Of a stretch of DNA of 64,000 bases, positions 17,114-25,078 are shown one piece after another. Every line of letters starts with the position of its first letter. The first letter of the stretch is position 1. The stretch comes from JABDJL01 sp963664065 (GTDB lineage Bacteria > Pseudomonadota > Gammaproteobacteria > Xanthomonadales > SZUA-36). The translations under genes and the position numbers were made by a program. Location: positions 1,550,001-1,614,000 of the forward strand of contig OY760942.1 of the NCBI GenBank assembly GCA_963664065.1, in the 5' to 3' direction. The notes beneath the pieces were generated by a model that made no database searches, was not told the DNA's origin, and worked only from the letters and a program-made list of their open reading frames with translations.

Positions 17114-18073
17114 TTGAACCTTTCCATCATAATCGTTAACTACCGATCGTGGCCCTATCTGGATGATTGCCTCGACTGCCTGTTGGCTGATCCCGATGCA
17201 AAGGACTGGCAAATTATGGTGGTTGATAACTACTCGAATGATGGACAATTTGAAATATTCAAACAGAAATTTCAAAAAGTCGAGTTCATCAGTAACCAAA
17301 GAAATGGTGGCTTTGCCTTTGGATGTAACACCGGCGCACGACTGGCAAATGGCAAAAGATTGTTATTTCTTAATCCGGACGTAATGGTGGCCGCCGGGCA
17401 GATTCAAACTCTCATGGAGGTTAAAGACAACAGTGATGACGCAACAATCCTGACAGCGAGCCAGGTTAACAGAAAAGGACAGCCGCAAAAAACCTGGGAT
17501 ATTTTTCCCAACCTGTTGACCTATCTCAAATCGGTGAAAAGCCTGTTGCGAAAAGTCATGCCGGAGCGCTATCCAAATCCCAGGGACCCGCAGAAGGGCC
17601 TGATTTATTGCGATTGGGTGTCCGGCGCGATAATGCTGATCGATCGACAGCATTTTGATGCACTGGGTGGTTGGTGTGAAGACTACTGGCTATATTCCGA
17701 GGACTGTGACCTGTGCTACCTGGCCCGTGAAAAGGTATTTGGTGTTGCGTGCACGCCGGAGGTGACTTTTTTGCATCATCACGGCGGCGCCAGCCGGCAA
17801 AACAGGGACATCACCGTGCTGACCAAGACCGAAGCCATAATTTCCAAGCACGTTTTCAATCACCGGCATCGCAAAGGCCTTCAGCGGTTGGCCAATCACT
17901 GCCTGATTTTACTGGCCAATTTGCCTGAACTGTTTTTCTGGACAGCGCTGGATGCACTGACTTTTCGCCGGTTCAAGGTGCTTTCAATACGAAGAAGCAT
18001 GCTGCGCCAGCTGCTTGCACATTACGCCAGAGTTTTGCGGACCCGTGATTGGCGCTCGAGTCGTATCTTCTAG
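17114..18073 (+). CDS. Family 2 glycosyltransferase (rhamnosyltransferase-like, TTG start)
   Basis: A 319-residue cytoplasmic GT-A glycosyltransferase. It begins with the nucleotide-sugar strand LSIIIVNYRSWPYLDDCL and has VVDNYSNDG, the conserved QRNGGFAFGCNTG and FLNPDV (DXD-like) motifs. The acceptor-side WVSGAIMLIDRQHFDALGG and YSEDCDLC motifs follow near 170-200, as in WbbL-type rhamnosyltransferases. Sugar specificity cannot be read. The start is TTG 17114 because the first strand begins two codons later and no ATG is available. Its stop is followed within 20 bp by inverted-repeat element copy B. Confidence 0.87.
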   Translation: MNLSIIIVNYRSWPYLDDCLDCLLADPDAKDWQIMVVDNYSNDGQFEIFKQKFQKVEFISNQRNGGFAFGCNTGARLANGKRLLFLNPDVMVAAGQIQTLMEVKDNSDDATILTASQVNRKGQPQKTWDIFPNLLTYLKSVKSLLRKVMPERYPNPRDPQKGLIYCDWVSGAIMLIDRQHFDALGGWCEDYWLYSEDCDLCYLAREKVFGVACTPEVTFLHHHGGASRQNRDITVLTKTEAIISKHVFNHRHRKGLQRLANHCLILLANLPELFFWTALDALTFRRFKVLSIRRSMLRQLLAHYARVLRTRDWRSSRIF

Positions 18074-18089
18074 GGCCTGTTAACACTTA

Positions 18090-18253
18090 CTAGTGTAGTG
18101 CATCGCAATATCTGGAACTTATAACGGCCACATTCCCCGCCATTCTGCGTTGCTCGTTGTCGCCATAGTCCCACTATGAATCCGCCTCGCGCCTTGACTG
18201 ACGAAAAATAGGACTCGTTCTAATGTCCCATTAATTACGATGCACTACACTAG
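18090..18253. repeat. MITE-like inverted-repeat element, copy B
   Basis: Perfect 16-bp terminal inverted repeats CTAGTGTAGTGCATCG (18090-18105) and CGATGCACTACACTAG (18238-18253) enclose 132 bp without a gene. The core resembles copy A (14332-14496): TTCTGCGTTGC, then ATAG-N5-CTAT and CGCCTCGCGCCTTG. It sits between two convergent genes, and the stop codon of the downstream amidohydrolase lies in its right repeat. The preceding TAGGGCCTGTTAACA (18071-18085) has a partial inverse match, AACAGGCCCTA, at about 58005-58015. Confidence 0.7.
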
Positions 18254-19692
18254 CTTATCCTGCCGCCCGTGAGCTTCATCAGGTTCAGGAATTCTCTGCG
18301 GGTTTTCGGACCGTAGGTCCGGAAATGAGGATTGGGGTTGTGCCGGTAGGCGGCTTTGGCTCGGGAAACCGGGTCAACTGACGCTCTTAGCAGAACCTCG
18401 TCCAAGTCAATATCATAAGGTTTTAGAGCATTCAAGCCGAACACCTTGGCTCGTAAAAGAGGCGTAATTTCCGGATAGCCGTGTGTTTCCCTGAGTGTTT
18501 CAGAGATCTGGAAAGTCCGAAATGCCTGAATCTGGTCCTGCGGAGACCCGTACCATACCGAATCCGTACCCCAGAGCACATTATCTTCACCTACGAATTT
18601 GAACAACTTGCCAAGCATGTGTGCTGCGCTGCCCGGATCCCGCATGGACAGGAATCGCCACGTGCTGCCAAGTTCTGCATAAACATTGCTGTTCGGTGCG
18701 AGTTCATTTTCCACGAGTGATTTTACCAGCGAGTCGACCCCCTCATTGCGTTCCGGATTGTAAGTTCCTTCTGCCTGTCCCGGAACAAATCCGGAATGAT
18801 AAATAAGGAAATTGATGTCGGGATACGCTTTCGCTACCACACCTATATCGTCACACAAGGAGTGTTCATAAGAATCGCGGCCAAAGGGAATTCCCTTGTG
18901 TACGCAGATGTTCCGGACACCGAGTTTCCTCGCTTTTTCAATATACGGAATGCCGCTATCTTCATCGCTCAGGTAGAAGCCTTTCCTGCCGGGACCGTAT
19001 TGCGTATAACATTTCCATGCAGATACTTTCCATTTCTCAGCCAGTTCATCCATCAATTCCAGGTCACCTGGCTGATTCGGGTTGCAGCGGCCATGCAATA
19101 ACAACCTGTGATTGCCTTCCATACGTTCAACCATTTCACGCGTTGCATGTGCTTCTTCAATGGATAACGGTTCATCGGCCCTGGTCGAAGGAATGAAAGA
19201 CAAGGCCATCATGTCAGTGTCACTGTCCAGGAAGACGTCCTTGATAAAGTTGCCCGCGCCCAGGCAGTTCATGTAATCCCTGCCGAGAAGATCATGGTCT
19301 TCGATGCACCCAGGTTTTAGGGTTCTTGCCAGGTTGGGCGGCAGATAGTGCCCCTGTACATCGAAAATAAATTCACGTCCTTCGAGACTTACAGCTGCCA
19401 GTTCGGGATCAAAAGCTGCGTCAGGGGGCAGGTCAAAACTGCCTTCCGCCGGAGTATCTCCAGCATGAGCATGGTTAAATGCCAATAATGTCGCTGCTGC
19501 CCCACAACTCGATCGCAGGAAGCGCCTGCGCGATGTACCGGTGTGCCTGGCGGCATTTTCGGCGCATTCCAGGGCAAAGCTGTTGGCTTTTTGTTCACTC
19601 GCAGACAGGGGTATGGGAATAAATTCGCCATTTGAAGTACTGTCGAGTTTGATCGCCAGCCGGGTCTCTGCAGAATCAGTTTTTCGGCTCAT
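18250..19692 (-). CDS. Tat-exported amidohydrolase family protein
   Basis: A 480-residue amidohydrolase-2 type protein. A twin-arginine signal SRRRFLRSSCGAAATLLA lies at about residues 55-72, behind an unusually long N-terminal leader, so export to the periplasm is likely. Metal-site features include FDVQGHYLPP (in place of the usual DxHxH), HKGIPFG and YHSGF for the histidines, and WGTDSVWYGSP for the catalytic aspartate. The substrate is unknown. The start is ATG 19692 with GGAG 7 bp upstream; an upstream TTG at 19713 is less likely. It overlaps the 3' end of the GT9 gene by 17 bp. Its TAG stop lies inside the terminal repeat of copy B. Confidence 0.82.
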   Translation of the reverse strand: MSRKTDSAETRLAIKLDSTSNGEFIPIPLSASEQKANSFALECAENAARHTGTSRRRFLRSSCGAAATLLAFNHAHAGDTPAEGSFDLPPDAAFDPELAAVSLEGREFIFDVQGHYLPPNLARTLKPGCIEDHDLLGRDYMNCLGAGNFIKDVFLDSDTDMMALSFIPSTRADEPLSIEEAHATREMVERMEGNHRLLLHGRCNPNQPGDLELMDELAEKWKVSAWKCYTQYGPGRKGFYLSDEDSGIPYIEKARKLGVRNICVHKGIPFGRDSYEHSLCDDIGVVAKAYPDINFLIYHSGFVPGQAEGTYNPERNEGVDSLVKSLVENELAPNSNVYAELGSTWRFLSMRDPGSAAHMLGKLFKFVGEDNVLWGTDSVWYGSPQDQIQAFRTFQISETLRETHGYPEITPLLRAKVFGLNALKPYDIDLDEVLLRASVDPVSRAKAAYRHNPNPHFRTYGPKTRREFLNLMKLTGGRIS

Positions 19693-20737
19693 TGTGTCGC
19701 TCCAATTGCTCAATAACAGATTCAGGGTCTATCAAGTCCATTACTCCGGGAACTTCGATACGCGTTCCCCAACGAAGTTCCTCCGGTTCCTTGCCACGAT
19801 ACTTTCTTGCCGCTTCCGGAAAACGGTCCACGCAACATTCCAGGCTGTTAAAAGGACCACTCCTCTTAGACCAGGTGGCCGCATGGAGTCCGATCACTTT
19901 CGTGCCAAGCGCAGAAGCGATATGCGTCGGCCCCGAATCCGGGGAAATCAATACGCTGGCTTTTTCCATCAGCGCCATGGACTGCCCCAGGGTGTCTTTT
20001 CCAATAAGGTTTATCGCCTTTGCAGACATGGCGCTTTCAATATGGTGGCCAGCGGTTTTCTCCAGGTTCCCGGGCCCGCCGACAAGTACAACCTGCATGC
20101 CCAATTCTTGCGCGGCATGGTCTGCCACCCGGGCATAATATCCATTTCGCCAGTTTCTGAACGCGTGACTTGAGCAGGGGCTGATCATCAGGACCGGTGC
20201 ACCACCCGGAATCTGCTGACCCGCCCAGGCGCGATCCTCGTCGCCGACTGGAAGATCCCAGCAGGGTGAGGATTCCGGCAAGCCCAGGGCGAGTGCGAAT
20301 TCCTGAAATCCGGTAACCTGGTGCTGAAAAGGAATCGAGCGAACAGAGTGATTGATAAACCAGTGGTGTCGATCTCGCGAACGTGCCCGGTCCCATCCTA
20401 ATCGTATGGGTGCATTGACAAGGCGACCGATGATACCGGCACGTAACGCGACCTGCATGTGCATTAACACGTCGAAATTCCTGCCGCTCAGTTTCCGCCT
20501 GAGTTCAGCCAAAGCTCCGAGGCCTGCATTTTTATTGAAAGTAATAAACTCGACCCCCGGAAGGTGTTGCAATAAACGGTGTTCCAGCGTACCAATAATC
20601 CAGGTGATCTTTGTGTCAGGCCAATGCTTATGAATCGAGCGGACAACGGGTACGGTATGCGTGACATCACCAAGCGCAGAAAGTCGCAATATACAGATTC
20701 CCCCTGGTGTGTCTTGCAGTGGCAACTGTTTTTGCAT
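19676..20737 (-). CDS. Family 9 glycosyltransferase (LPS heptosyltransferase)
   Basis: A 353-residue GT-B enzyme of the ADP-heptose:LPS heptosyltransferase family, which adds core heptose on the cytoplasmic side of the inner membrane. Visible signatures are ICILRLSALGDVTHTVPVV at the N-terminus, the helix WPDTKITWIIGTLE, the C-domain VVLVGGPGNLEKTAG, and the nucleotide site LISPDSGPTHIASALGTKVIGLH. It is divergent from kdkA (70 bp apart), so both LPS inner-core functions likely share a control region. Whether it is heptosyltransferase I or another GT9 member cannot be decided. Confidence 0.88.
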   Translation of the reverse strand: MQKQLPLQDTPGGICILRLSALGDVTHTVPVVRSIHKHWPDTKITWIIGTLEHRLLQHLPGVEFITFNKNAGLGALAELRRKLSGRNFDVLMHMQVALRAGIIGRLVNAPIRLGWDRARSRDRHHWFINHSVRSIPFQHQVTGFQEFALALGLPESSPCWDLPVGDEDRAWAGQQIPGGAPVLMISPCSSHAFRNWRNGYYARVADHAAQELGMQVVLVGGPGNLEKTAGHHIESAMSAKAINLIGKDTLGQSMALMEKASVLISPDSGPTHIASALGTKVIGLHAATWSKRSGPFNSLECCVDRFPEAARKYRGKEPEELRWGTRIEVPGVMDLIDPESVIEQLERHNEPKN

Positions 20738-20807
20738 CCGTTTTTATCACCTTTATTCATTGACGCATTGCCGGACCAATCGCACAATAGCCCGCGAGCA
20801 CCCGCCC

Positions 20808-21521
20808 ATGAATCCTGTCATCCACTCAGAAAATCGCCACACAATTGTATATGATGCCAACCGTATTCCGGAGCCGGAACTGTGTTTGTTTGAACCTGGC
20901 TATTGGGACCGGAAAGGGGCCGTAACGGGGCATGGTACTGGCAGGGGGAGTGCATTATTCCTTGATACGCCCTTTGGTCCGGCTGTGCTGCGGTCTTACC
21001 TAAGAGGCGGATGGCCGGCCAGAATCTCTCGTGACCGGTATTGTTATTCAGGCATTGACCGTTCAAGGCCGGTCCGGGAATTCAACATACTGAAGGATAT
21101 GGCAGCAATTGGCCTGCCGGTTCCGGTGCCATTGGCGGCATTGGTTGATCGTGGCTGGTTTTCCTATCAGGGTTCAATGCTCATGGAACAGATACTAGGA
21201 GTGAAGCCGCTGAGTGAATACCTGGGTATTGAGACTGAAAACTCCGTCATCTGGTCCGACACCGGTGAATGTATCAGGCAGTTTCACGAAGCCGGGGTTA
21301 ATCATGCTGATCTCAACGCTCATAACCTGCTGATAGATCCAAATGAAGGAAAGGTTTACCTGGTGGATTTTGATCGTTGCACGATGTCGAAAGGATCAGT
21401 TGTGGCTGGTGAACCCAACCTGGCCAGATTGAAACGATCATTGGTGAAACTGTGGCCCGCCGACAACAGAGTTTCCATTGTGAGATGCTGGAAATCGCTG
21501 ATGGACGGCTATCATGGATGA
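20808..21521 (+). CDS. kdkA: 3-deoxy-D-manno-octulosonic acid kinase
   Basis: Phosphorylates Kdo of the LPS inner core, as in Haemophilus and Vibrio. The 237-residue protein has an atypical kinase fold: an N-terminal GRGSALFLDTPFGPAVLRSY segment, the catalytic loop HEAGVNHADLNAHNLLID (HADLNAHN) and the DFD motif YLVDFDRCT. I chose ATG 20808 (MNPVIHSEN), which gives the usual KdkA length of about 240. A longer reading from 20661 would run through the divergent promoter region. It overlaps the following GNAT gene by 8 bp. The neighbouring GT9 gene supports an LPS-core role. Confidence 0.88.
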   Translation: MNPVIHSENRHTIVYDANRIPEPELCLFEPGYWDRKGAVTGHGTGRGSALFLDTPFGPAVLRSYLRGGWPARISRDRYCYSGIDRSRPVREFNILKDMAAIGLPVPVPLAALVDRGWFSYQGSMLMEQILGVKPLSEYLGIETENSVIWSDTGECIRQFHEAGVNHADLNAHNLLIDPNEGKVYLVDFDRCTMSKGSVVAGEPNLARLKRSLVKLWPADNRVSIVRCWKSLMDGYHG

Positions 21522-22065
21522 ACTTTATTCCGGCAAGTTACGTTTTATAGAATCTAAGAGGTTACGGCTTATTGCGGCGACCAGTGACCTGATTGCCGAA
21601 GATTTGAAAGGGCCAAAGTCCCTGGCTGCATCCCTGAAATTGAGCGTACCTGATAACTGGCCACCTGATTTATATGACCGTCAAGCCATGGATTTTGCCG
21701 CTGCTCAACTGAAGGACTCTTCAGAACGTGGCTGGTCTTTCTGGTACCTGGCAAGAAAAAAGTCTAATTCCGAGGAATTGCTGGGAATGTGCGGATTCAA
21801 GGGCCGTCCCGGTCAATCGGGATCAGTAGAAATTGGCTATTCAATCCTCAGCCAGTTTCGCAACAAAGGGTATGCAACCGAAGCTGCGTCCCGCCTGGTT
21901 GACTGGGCATTCGGCCATGCAAATGTTACCGAGGTGTGCGCCGAAACACTGCCCCATCTAAAGCAATCCATCAGGGTGCTTGAAAAAAATGGATTTTCAT
22001 TCACCGGTCAAGGTTCCGAACAGGGGGTTATTCGTTACGCTGTGCAGAGATCCGACCTGGATTGA
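21514..22065 (+). CDS. GNAT family N-acetyltransferase (RimJ-like)
   Basis: A 183-residue acetyltransferase of the RimJ/RimL-like GNAT branch. The acetyl-CoA signature is IGYSILSQFRNKGYATEAASRLVDWAF (R-x-x-G-x-A within it), preceded by LLGMCGFKGRPGQSGSVEI and followed by ETLPHLKQSIRVLEKNGF. Its substrate is unknown; this branch acetylates protein N-termini or small amines. It is translationally coupled to kdkA by an 8-bp overlap and ends just before the convergent gene at 22090. Confidence 0.85.
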   Translation: MDELYSGKLRFIESKRLRLIAATSDLIAEDLKGPKSLAASLKLSVPDNWPPDLYDRQAMDFAAAQLKDSSERGWSFWYLARKKSNSEELLGMCGFKGRPGQSGSVEIGYSILSQFRNKGYATEAASRLVDWAFGHANVTEVCAETLPHLKQSIRVLEKNGFSFTGQGSEQGVIRYAVQRSDLD

Positions 22066-22089
22066 CTGCCTGGAAATTATTTCCGTGGT

Positions 22090-23028
22090 TCAAGGCTGGG
22101 CACTTGCTGCAATGACATTGGACTCATTACCGGCCTCCAGGATACACAGCCTTGAGAGTCGCAATTCAGCCGTTTCCCTGAGTTGCAGATCCGCGTACCT
22201 TTCGGCCAGGGGTTGTTCCTGAATGATGTCGTACATGTCCGGTGCTTGCTGGTAATCATCACAAAAGGTCAAGAGACGTTTCTTCATGTGTGGATAAAGC
22301 CAACCATCGTAGTGGTTAATATTGAGTGCCTCGTCCCAGTATTCATTGACATGATCCGCCCAGTCGAAAGGCCTTTGGATTACCCAACGCTCCTCTTCCC
22401 ATCGAAGAATAGAGAGCTTGCCGGCAATGACGTTATCTTCGAACAGGCTACGATAGAACACGTAGCCCTCGTAATTTGCCACTAGGTCTGCGTTGGAATA
22501 AGAACCCGTGGTCATTTGTCCAAAGATGGCTCTTTCGGTAAACGCCGACCATTCCCCGGCACGGGCTTCATTTTCGTACCTGAGGTATCGGCGATAGTAT
22601 TTTCGGCCTTGGGAAAGAAAATGTCCGATCTTGTCTGAGCCGACCAGCACCTGGTTGATCTTGAGTGTCGGGCCTGCTCCGAAAACTGCCGCTAATCTTA
22701 TTGCCCAAAAAGGGTGGCCCGAATAGATGGAAGCCCGTTTCGGGGTATTGAGCCGCTCGATTTCGGATGATTTCATCGCCCATCGCTCGAGCTTGTCCAC
22801 CCAGTGGTGTCCACCGATTTTATGAAAGATCTTATTGACGACTTTCTTGTTATTTCGCTTACCGCGCCATTCCTCAACAATTGACCGGATGGTCTCGTTA
22901 ACCTGTTCATTCAGAAGGTCCGTGGAGTCAGCAATGGGTTGCAAACGGTTGTTGAACTGGTCGGTTTCATATGCCCCGCAAAACTGCGGGGCAAGCAGCA
23001 CAAACGCTCCAAACAGCAGGTTCCTGAT
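22090..23028 (-). CDS. Exported protein of unknown function, probable ATC start
   Basis: I do not recognise a family. If translation begins at ATC 23028, the 312-residue product opens with a classic signal peptide, MRNLLFGAFVLLAPQFCGAY. A GAGG (CCTC at 23037-23040 on the plus strand) lies 8 bp before that ATC. The next usable codon, GTG 22999-23001, has no ribosome binding site and would destroy the signal peptide. The mature part is Trp/Tyr-rich with SDKIGHFLSQGRKYYRRYLRY near the middle and little predicted membrane sequence. It lies just downstream of the outer-membrane protein gene, 15 bp apart, and is likely co-transcribed. Confidence 0.7.
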   Translation of the reverse strand: MRNLLFGAFVLLAPQFCGAYETDQFNNRLQPIADSTDLLNEQVNETIRSIVEEWRGKRNNKKVVNKIFHKIGGHHWVDKLERWAMKSSEIERLNTPKRASIYSGHPFWAIRLAAVFGAGPTLKINQVLVGSDKIGHFLSQGRKYYRRYLRYENEARAGEWSAFTERAIFGQMTTGSYSNADLVANYEGYVFYRSLFEDNVIAGKLSILRWEEERWVIQRPFDWADHVNEYWDEALNINHYDGWLYPHMKKRLLTFCDDYQQAPDMYDIIQEQPLAERYADLQLRETAELRLSRLCILEAGNESNVIAASAQP

Positions 23029-23043
23029 GGTAAAAACCTCGTA

Positions 23044-23820
23044 TCAGAACCGGTAGGTAAAGTTGAACAGGGTATGACTGCGGTCACCGAAGCCCACTTC
23101 GAAGGTCAATGCGGCATGCTCGCTGAACACATGACGTGCCCCCAGCGTGGTATTCCACTCGTCTGAACCACCCAGCACCACGTCGAATGGCACATTACCG
23201 AGCACCGGTAGTGGAACCGTGCCTTTATGGGTTTCTTCGACATCCAGGTACAGGCCGCCGACCCAGTACTGCCATGGCCCGCGTACCACGCCTATCCTGG
23301 GTTGAATGGTAGTGGAATCCACATTTGAGTCGAAATTGCCACTTAAATCAGTTTCCGTACGGGTTGCAGTTACCGTTGTGAACCAATTTTCACCACCGTA
23401 AGCAAGGGTGATCCCCAGTCCGGTTACGGTGCCTTTTGTAGTCACCGGAAGCTTACCCAACGGGAAAGGTAATCCCTGAACAGGCGCTTTGGACAAATCG
23501 ATGACCGTATCGGATTCCACATGCCCGAGTATGGCGAAAAGGTTCAAGAATGGCAGAATCCATACATCGAACTTGATATCGAAATGCTGTACATCATTGG
23601 TCACTTTAAGCAGCGAAGGATCATCCAGTGAGATGCCGGGAAGGTCGAAGCTCAGGAAATCAATATCGTAATCCTGGTCCATGGTGTAGAAATCGATACC
23701 GATTCCCCAGGGTCTGGGCAATTCGATATCACCCACTTTATCCTTGAGGAAAGGCAGGCGCGACTCGGCGGTCGCTGTGATGGGCATAAGTAAGACAAGT
23801 GCAAGTAGGAAGCCGCGCAT
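23044..23820 (-). CDS. Outer-membrane beta-barrel protein of unknown function
   Basis: A 258-residue protein with a signal peptide (cleavage after TATAE near residue 19). It has alternating polar and aromatic strands and ends in FNFTYRF, whose terminal phenylalanine is the recognition signal for barrel assembly. Strands such as PWGIGIDFYTMDQDY, GTVTGLGITLAYGG and WQYWVGGLYLDVEET suggest a barrel of about 8-12 strands. It resembles uncharacterised, possibly transport-related barrels of gammaproteobacteria. The unknown exported protein follows directly on the same strand. Confidence 0.75.
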   Translation of the reverse strand: MRGFLLALVLLMPITATAESRLPFLKDKVGDIELPRPWGIGIDFYTMDQDYDIDFLSFDLPGISLDDPSLLKVTNDVQHFDIKFDVWILPFLNLFAILGHVESDTVIDLSKAPVQGLPFPLGKLPVTTKGTVTGLGITLAYGGENWFTTVTATRTETDLSGNFDSNVDSTTIQPRIGVVRGPWQYWVGGLYLDVEETHKGTVPLPVLGNVPFDVVLGGSDEWNTTLGARHVFSEHAALTFEVGFGDRSHTLFNFTYRF

Positions 23821-23985
23821 TGCATTCTCCAGAGTGTCCGACCATTTGAATTATATCCATTGTGATGCAATTTTTCCCAATCGCCGCACAAGGATTCTTT
23901 AATTTGTCTCCAGAGGGCTGGTTCGAGCACCAGTTCCAGCTATTGTTTGCTGACTTCTGGCACATGTGTTTCTTGCAAATAAATT

Positions 23986-24016
23986 TATAATGATATATAA
24001 ATGATATCAAAGGAGG
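23986..24016 (+). promoter_or_regulatory. Candidate promoter/operator and strong RBS of the SPFH gene
   Basis: A perfect TATAAT (23986-23991) is followed by two direct TGATAT repeats (23991-23996 and 24002-24007) exactly 11 bp apart, one helical turn. A strong AGGAGG at 24011-24016 lies 6 bp before the ATG. No good -35 box is evident. The spaced repeats could be an operator, for example for the small ribbon-helix-helix protein encoded downstream (inference). Confidence 0.4.
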
Positions 24017-24022
24017 AAAGAC

Positions 24023-24895
24023 ATGATTCAGGAAATCAAACGCAAGTGTGCTTCGGGTTACCTGGCTCTGGTGGTTATCCCGGCGCTGCATATTTTCGAT
24101 GGTTGGCTGTTCTACAAGGCAGTCAATGCCGGGTACCCGCCGGGTATTTTTCTAACGGTACTGGCATTCGTAGTCATCATTATTTGCTACAACGGATTTT
24201 TCATGGTGCATCCGAACCAGGCAAAGGTTTTACAACTGTTCGGCAATTATGTTGGCAGTGTGCGTGAGACTGGACTGCGCTGGGCGAATCCGTTTTACTC
24301 AAAGGTAGCAGTTTCTTTACGTGTTCGAAACTTTGAAAGCGAAGTGCTGAAGGTCAACGACAGCTCCGGCAACCCTATCAAGATTGCCGCAGTTGTGGTC
24401 TGGAAAGTGGTTGATTCTGCTGAAGCCATGTTCGAGGTAGACGACTACCAGAGTTATGTTCATATCCAATCCGAAGCAGCACTTCGTAACCTGGCAACTT
24501 CATATCCCTACGAAATTCACAGCGGGGAGGATGAAATCGCATTGCGTAGCAGCCCACAGGAAATCGCCTTTAAATTACAAGCGGAGGTTCAAGAGAGGTT
24601 GGGCAAAGCAGGCGTTGAAGTGATTGAAGCCCGTATCAGCCACCTGGCCTATTCTGAGGAAATAGCCAGCGCCATGCTGAAGCGCCAGCAGGCACAGGCG
24701 GTCGTTGCCGCCAGACGGCAGATTGTTGACGGTGCTGTCGGCATGGTCAAAATGGCCCTGGATGAACTCAAGAGCCAGGACATCATTGAGCTTGATGAGG
24801 AGCGCAAGGCTGCCATGATCAGCAACCTGTTGGTGGTTCTGTGCGGAGAGGAAAACGCACAACCAGTCCTGAATACAGGCTCCTTGTATTCCTGA
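24023..24895 (+). CDS. SPFH/Band-7 domain membrane protein
   Basis: A 290-residue stomatin/prohibitin-like protein. Two N-terminal membrane segments (about 13-33 and 42-60) are followed by the SPFH core beginning NGFFMVHPNQAKVLQLFG. It continues with VWKVVDSAEAMFEVDDYQSYVHIQSEAALRN and an Ala/Gln-rich coiled coil (SAMLKRQQAQAVVAARRQIVDGAV, about 215-240) that drives oligomerisation. These proteins organise membrane domains or modulate proteases. It has a very strong ribosome binding site. A 56-codon ribbon-helix-helix gene follows 12 bp later, a pairing that suggests a two-gene unit. Confidence 0.88.
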   Translation: MIQEIKRKCASGYLALVVIPALHIFDGWLFYKAVNAGYPPGIFLTVLAFVVIIICYNGFFMVHPNQAKVLQLFGNYVGSVRETGLRWANPFYSKVAVSLRVRNFESEVLKVNDSSGNPIKIAAVVVWKVVDSAEAMFEVDDYQSYVHIQSEAALRNLATSYPYEIHSGEDEIALRSSPQEIAFKLQAEVQERLGKAGVEVIEARISHLAYSEEIASAMLKRQQAQAVVAARRQIVDGAVGMVKMALDELKSQDIIELDEERKAAMISNLLVVLCGEENAQPVLNTGSLYS

Positions 24896-24907
24896 CCCGA
24901 AAAGCTG

Positions 24908-25078
24908 ATGGCATCCAAGAAAGCGTTTCCGCTGAGAATCAGCGAAGACATCTTTGAAGCGGTGCGCCGCTGGTCGGATGACGAGATTCGCAGCGTAAAT
25001 GCCCAGATCGAGTATGTCCTCAGAGACGCCCTGCGCAAAGCAGGGCGTTTGCCAGCAAACAGGAAAAAAGGAAAATAG
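24908..25078 (+). CDS. Small Arc-type ribbon-helix-helix protein (56 aa)
   Basis: A short gene of 56 codons plus stop. The product begins with a basic strand, ASKKAFPLRISEDIFEAVRR, then WSDDEIRSVNAQIEYVLRDAL and a basic tail RLPANRKKGK. This is the ribbon-helix-helix layout (strand, helix A, turn, helix B) of Arc/MetJ-like DNA-binding proteins. It starts 12 bp after the SPFH stop and ends right beside the convergent redoxin stop. No toxin partner is present, so an autonomous regulator or SPFH partner is more likely than an antitoxin. Confidence 0.8.
   Translation: MASKKAFPLRISEDIFEAVRRWSDDEIRSVNAQIEYVLRDALRKAGRLPANRKKGK

Noticed and set aside
24908..25078. Toxin-antitoxin system built on the small ribbon-helix-helix protein
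   Set aside because: No toxin-sized partner gene adjoins; the neighbour is an SPFH membrane protein and the other side is a convergent redoxin.
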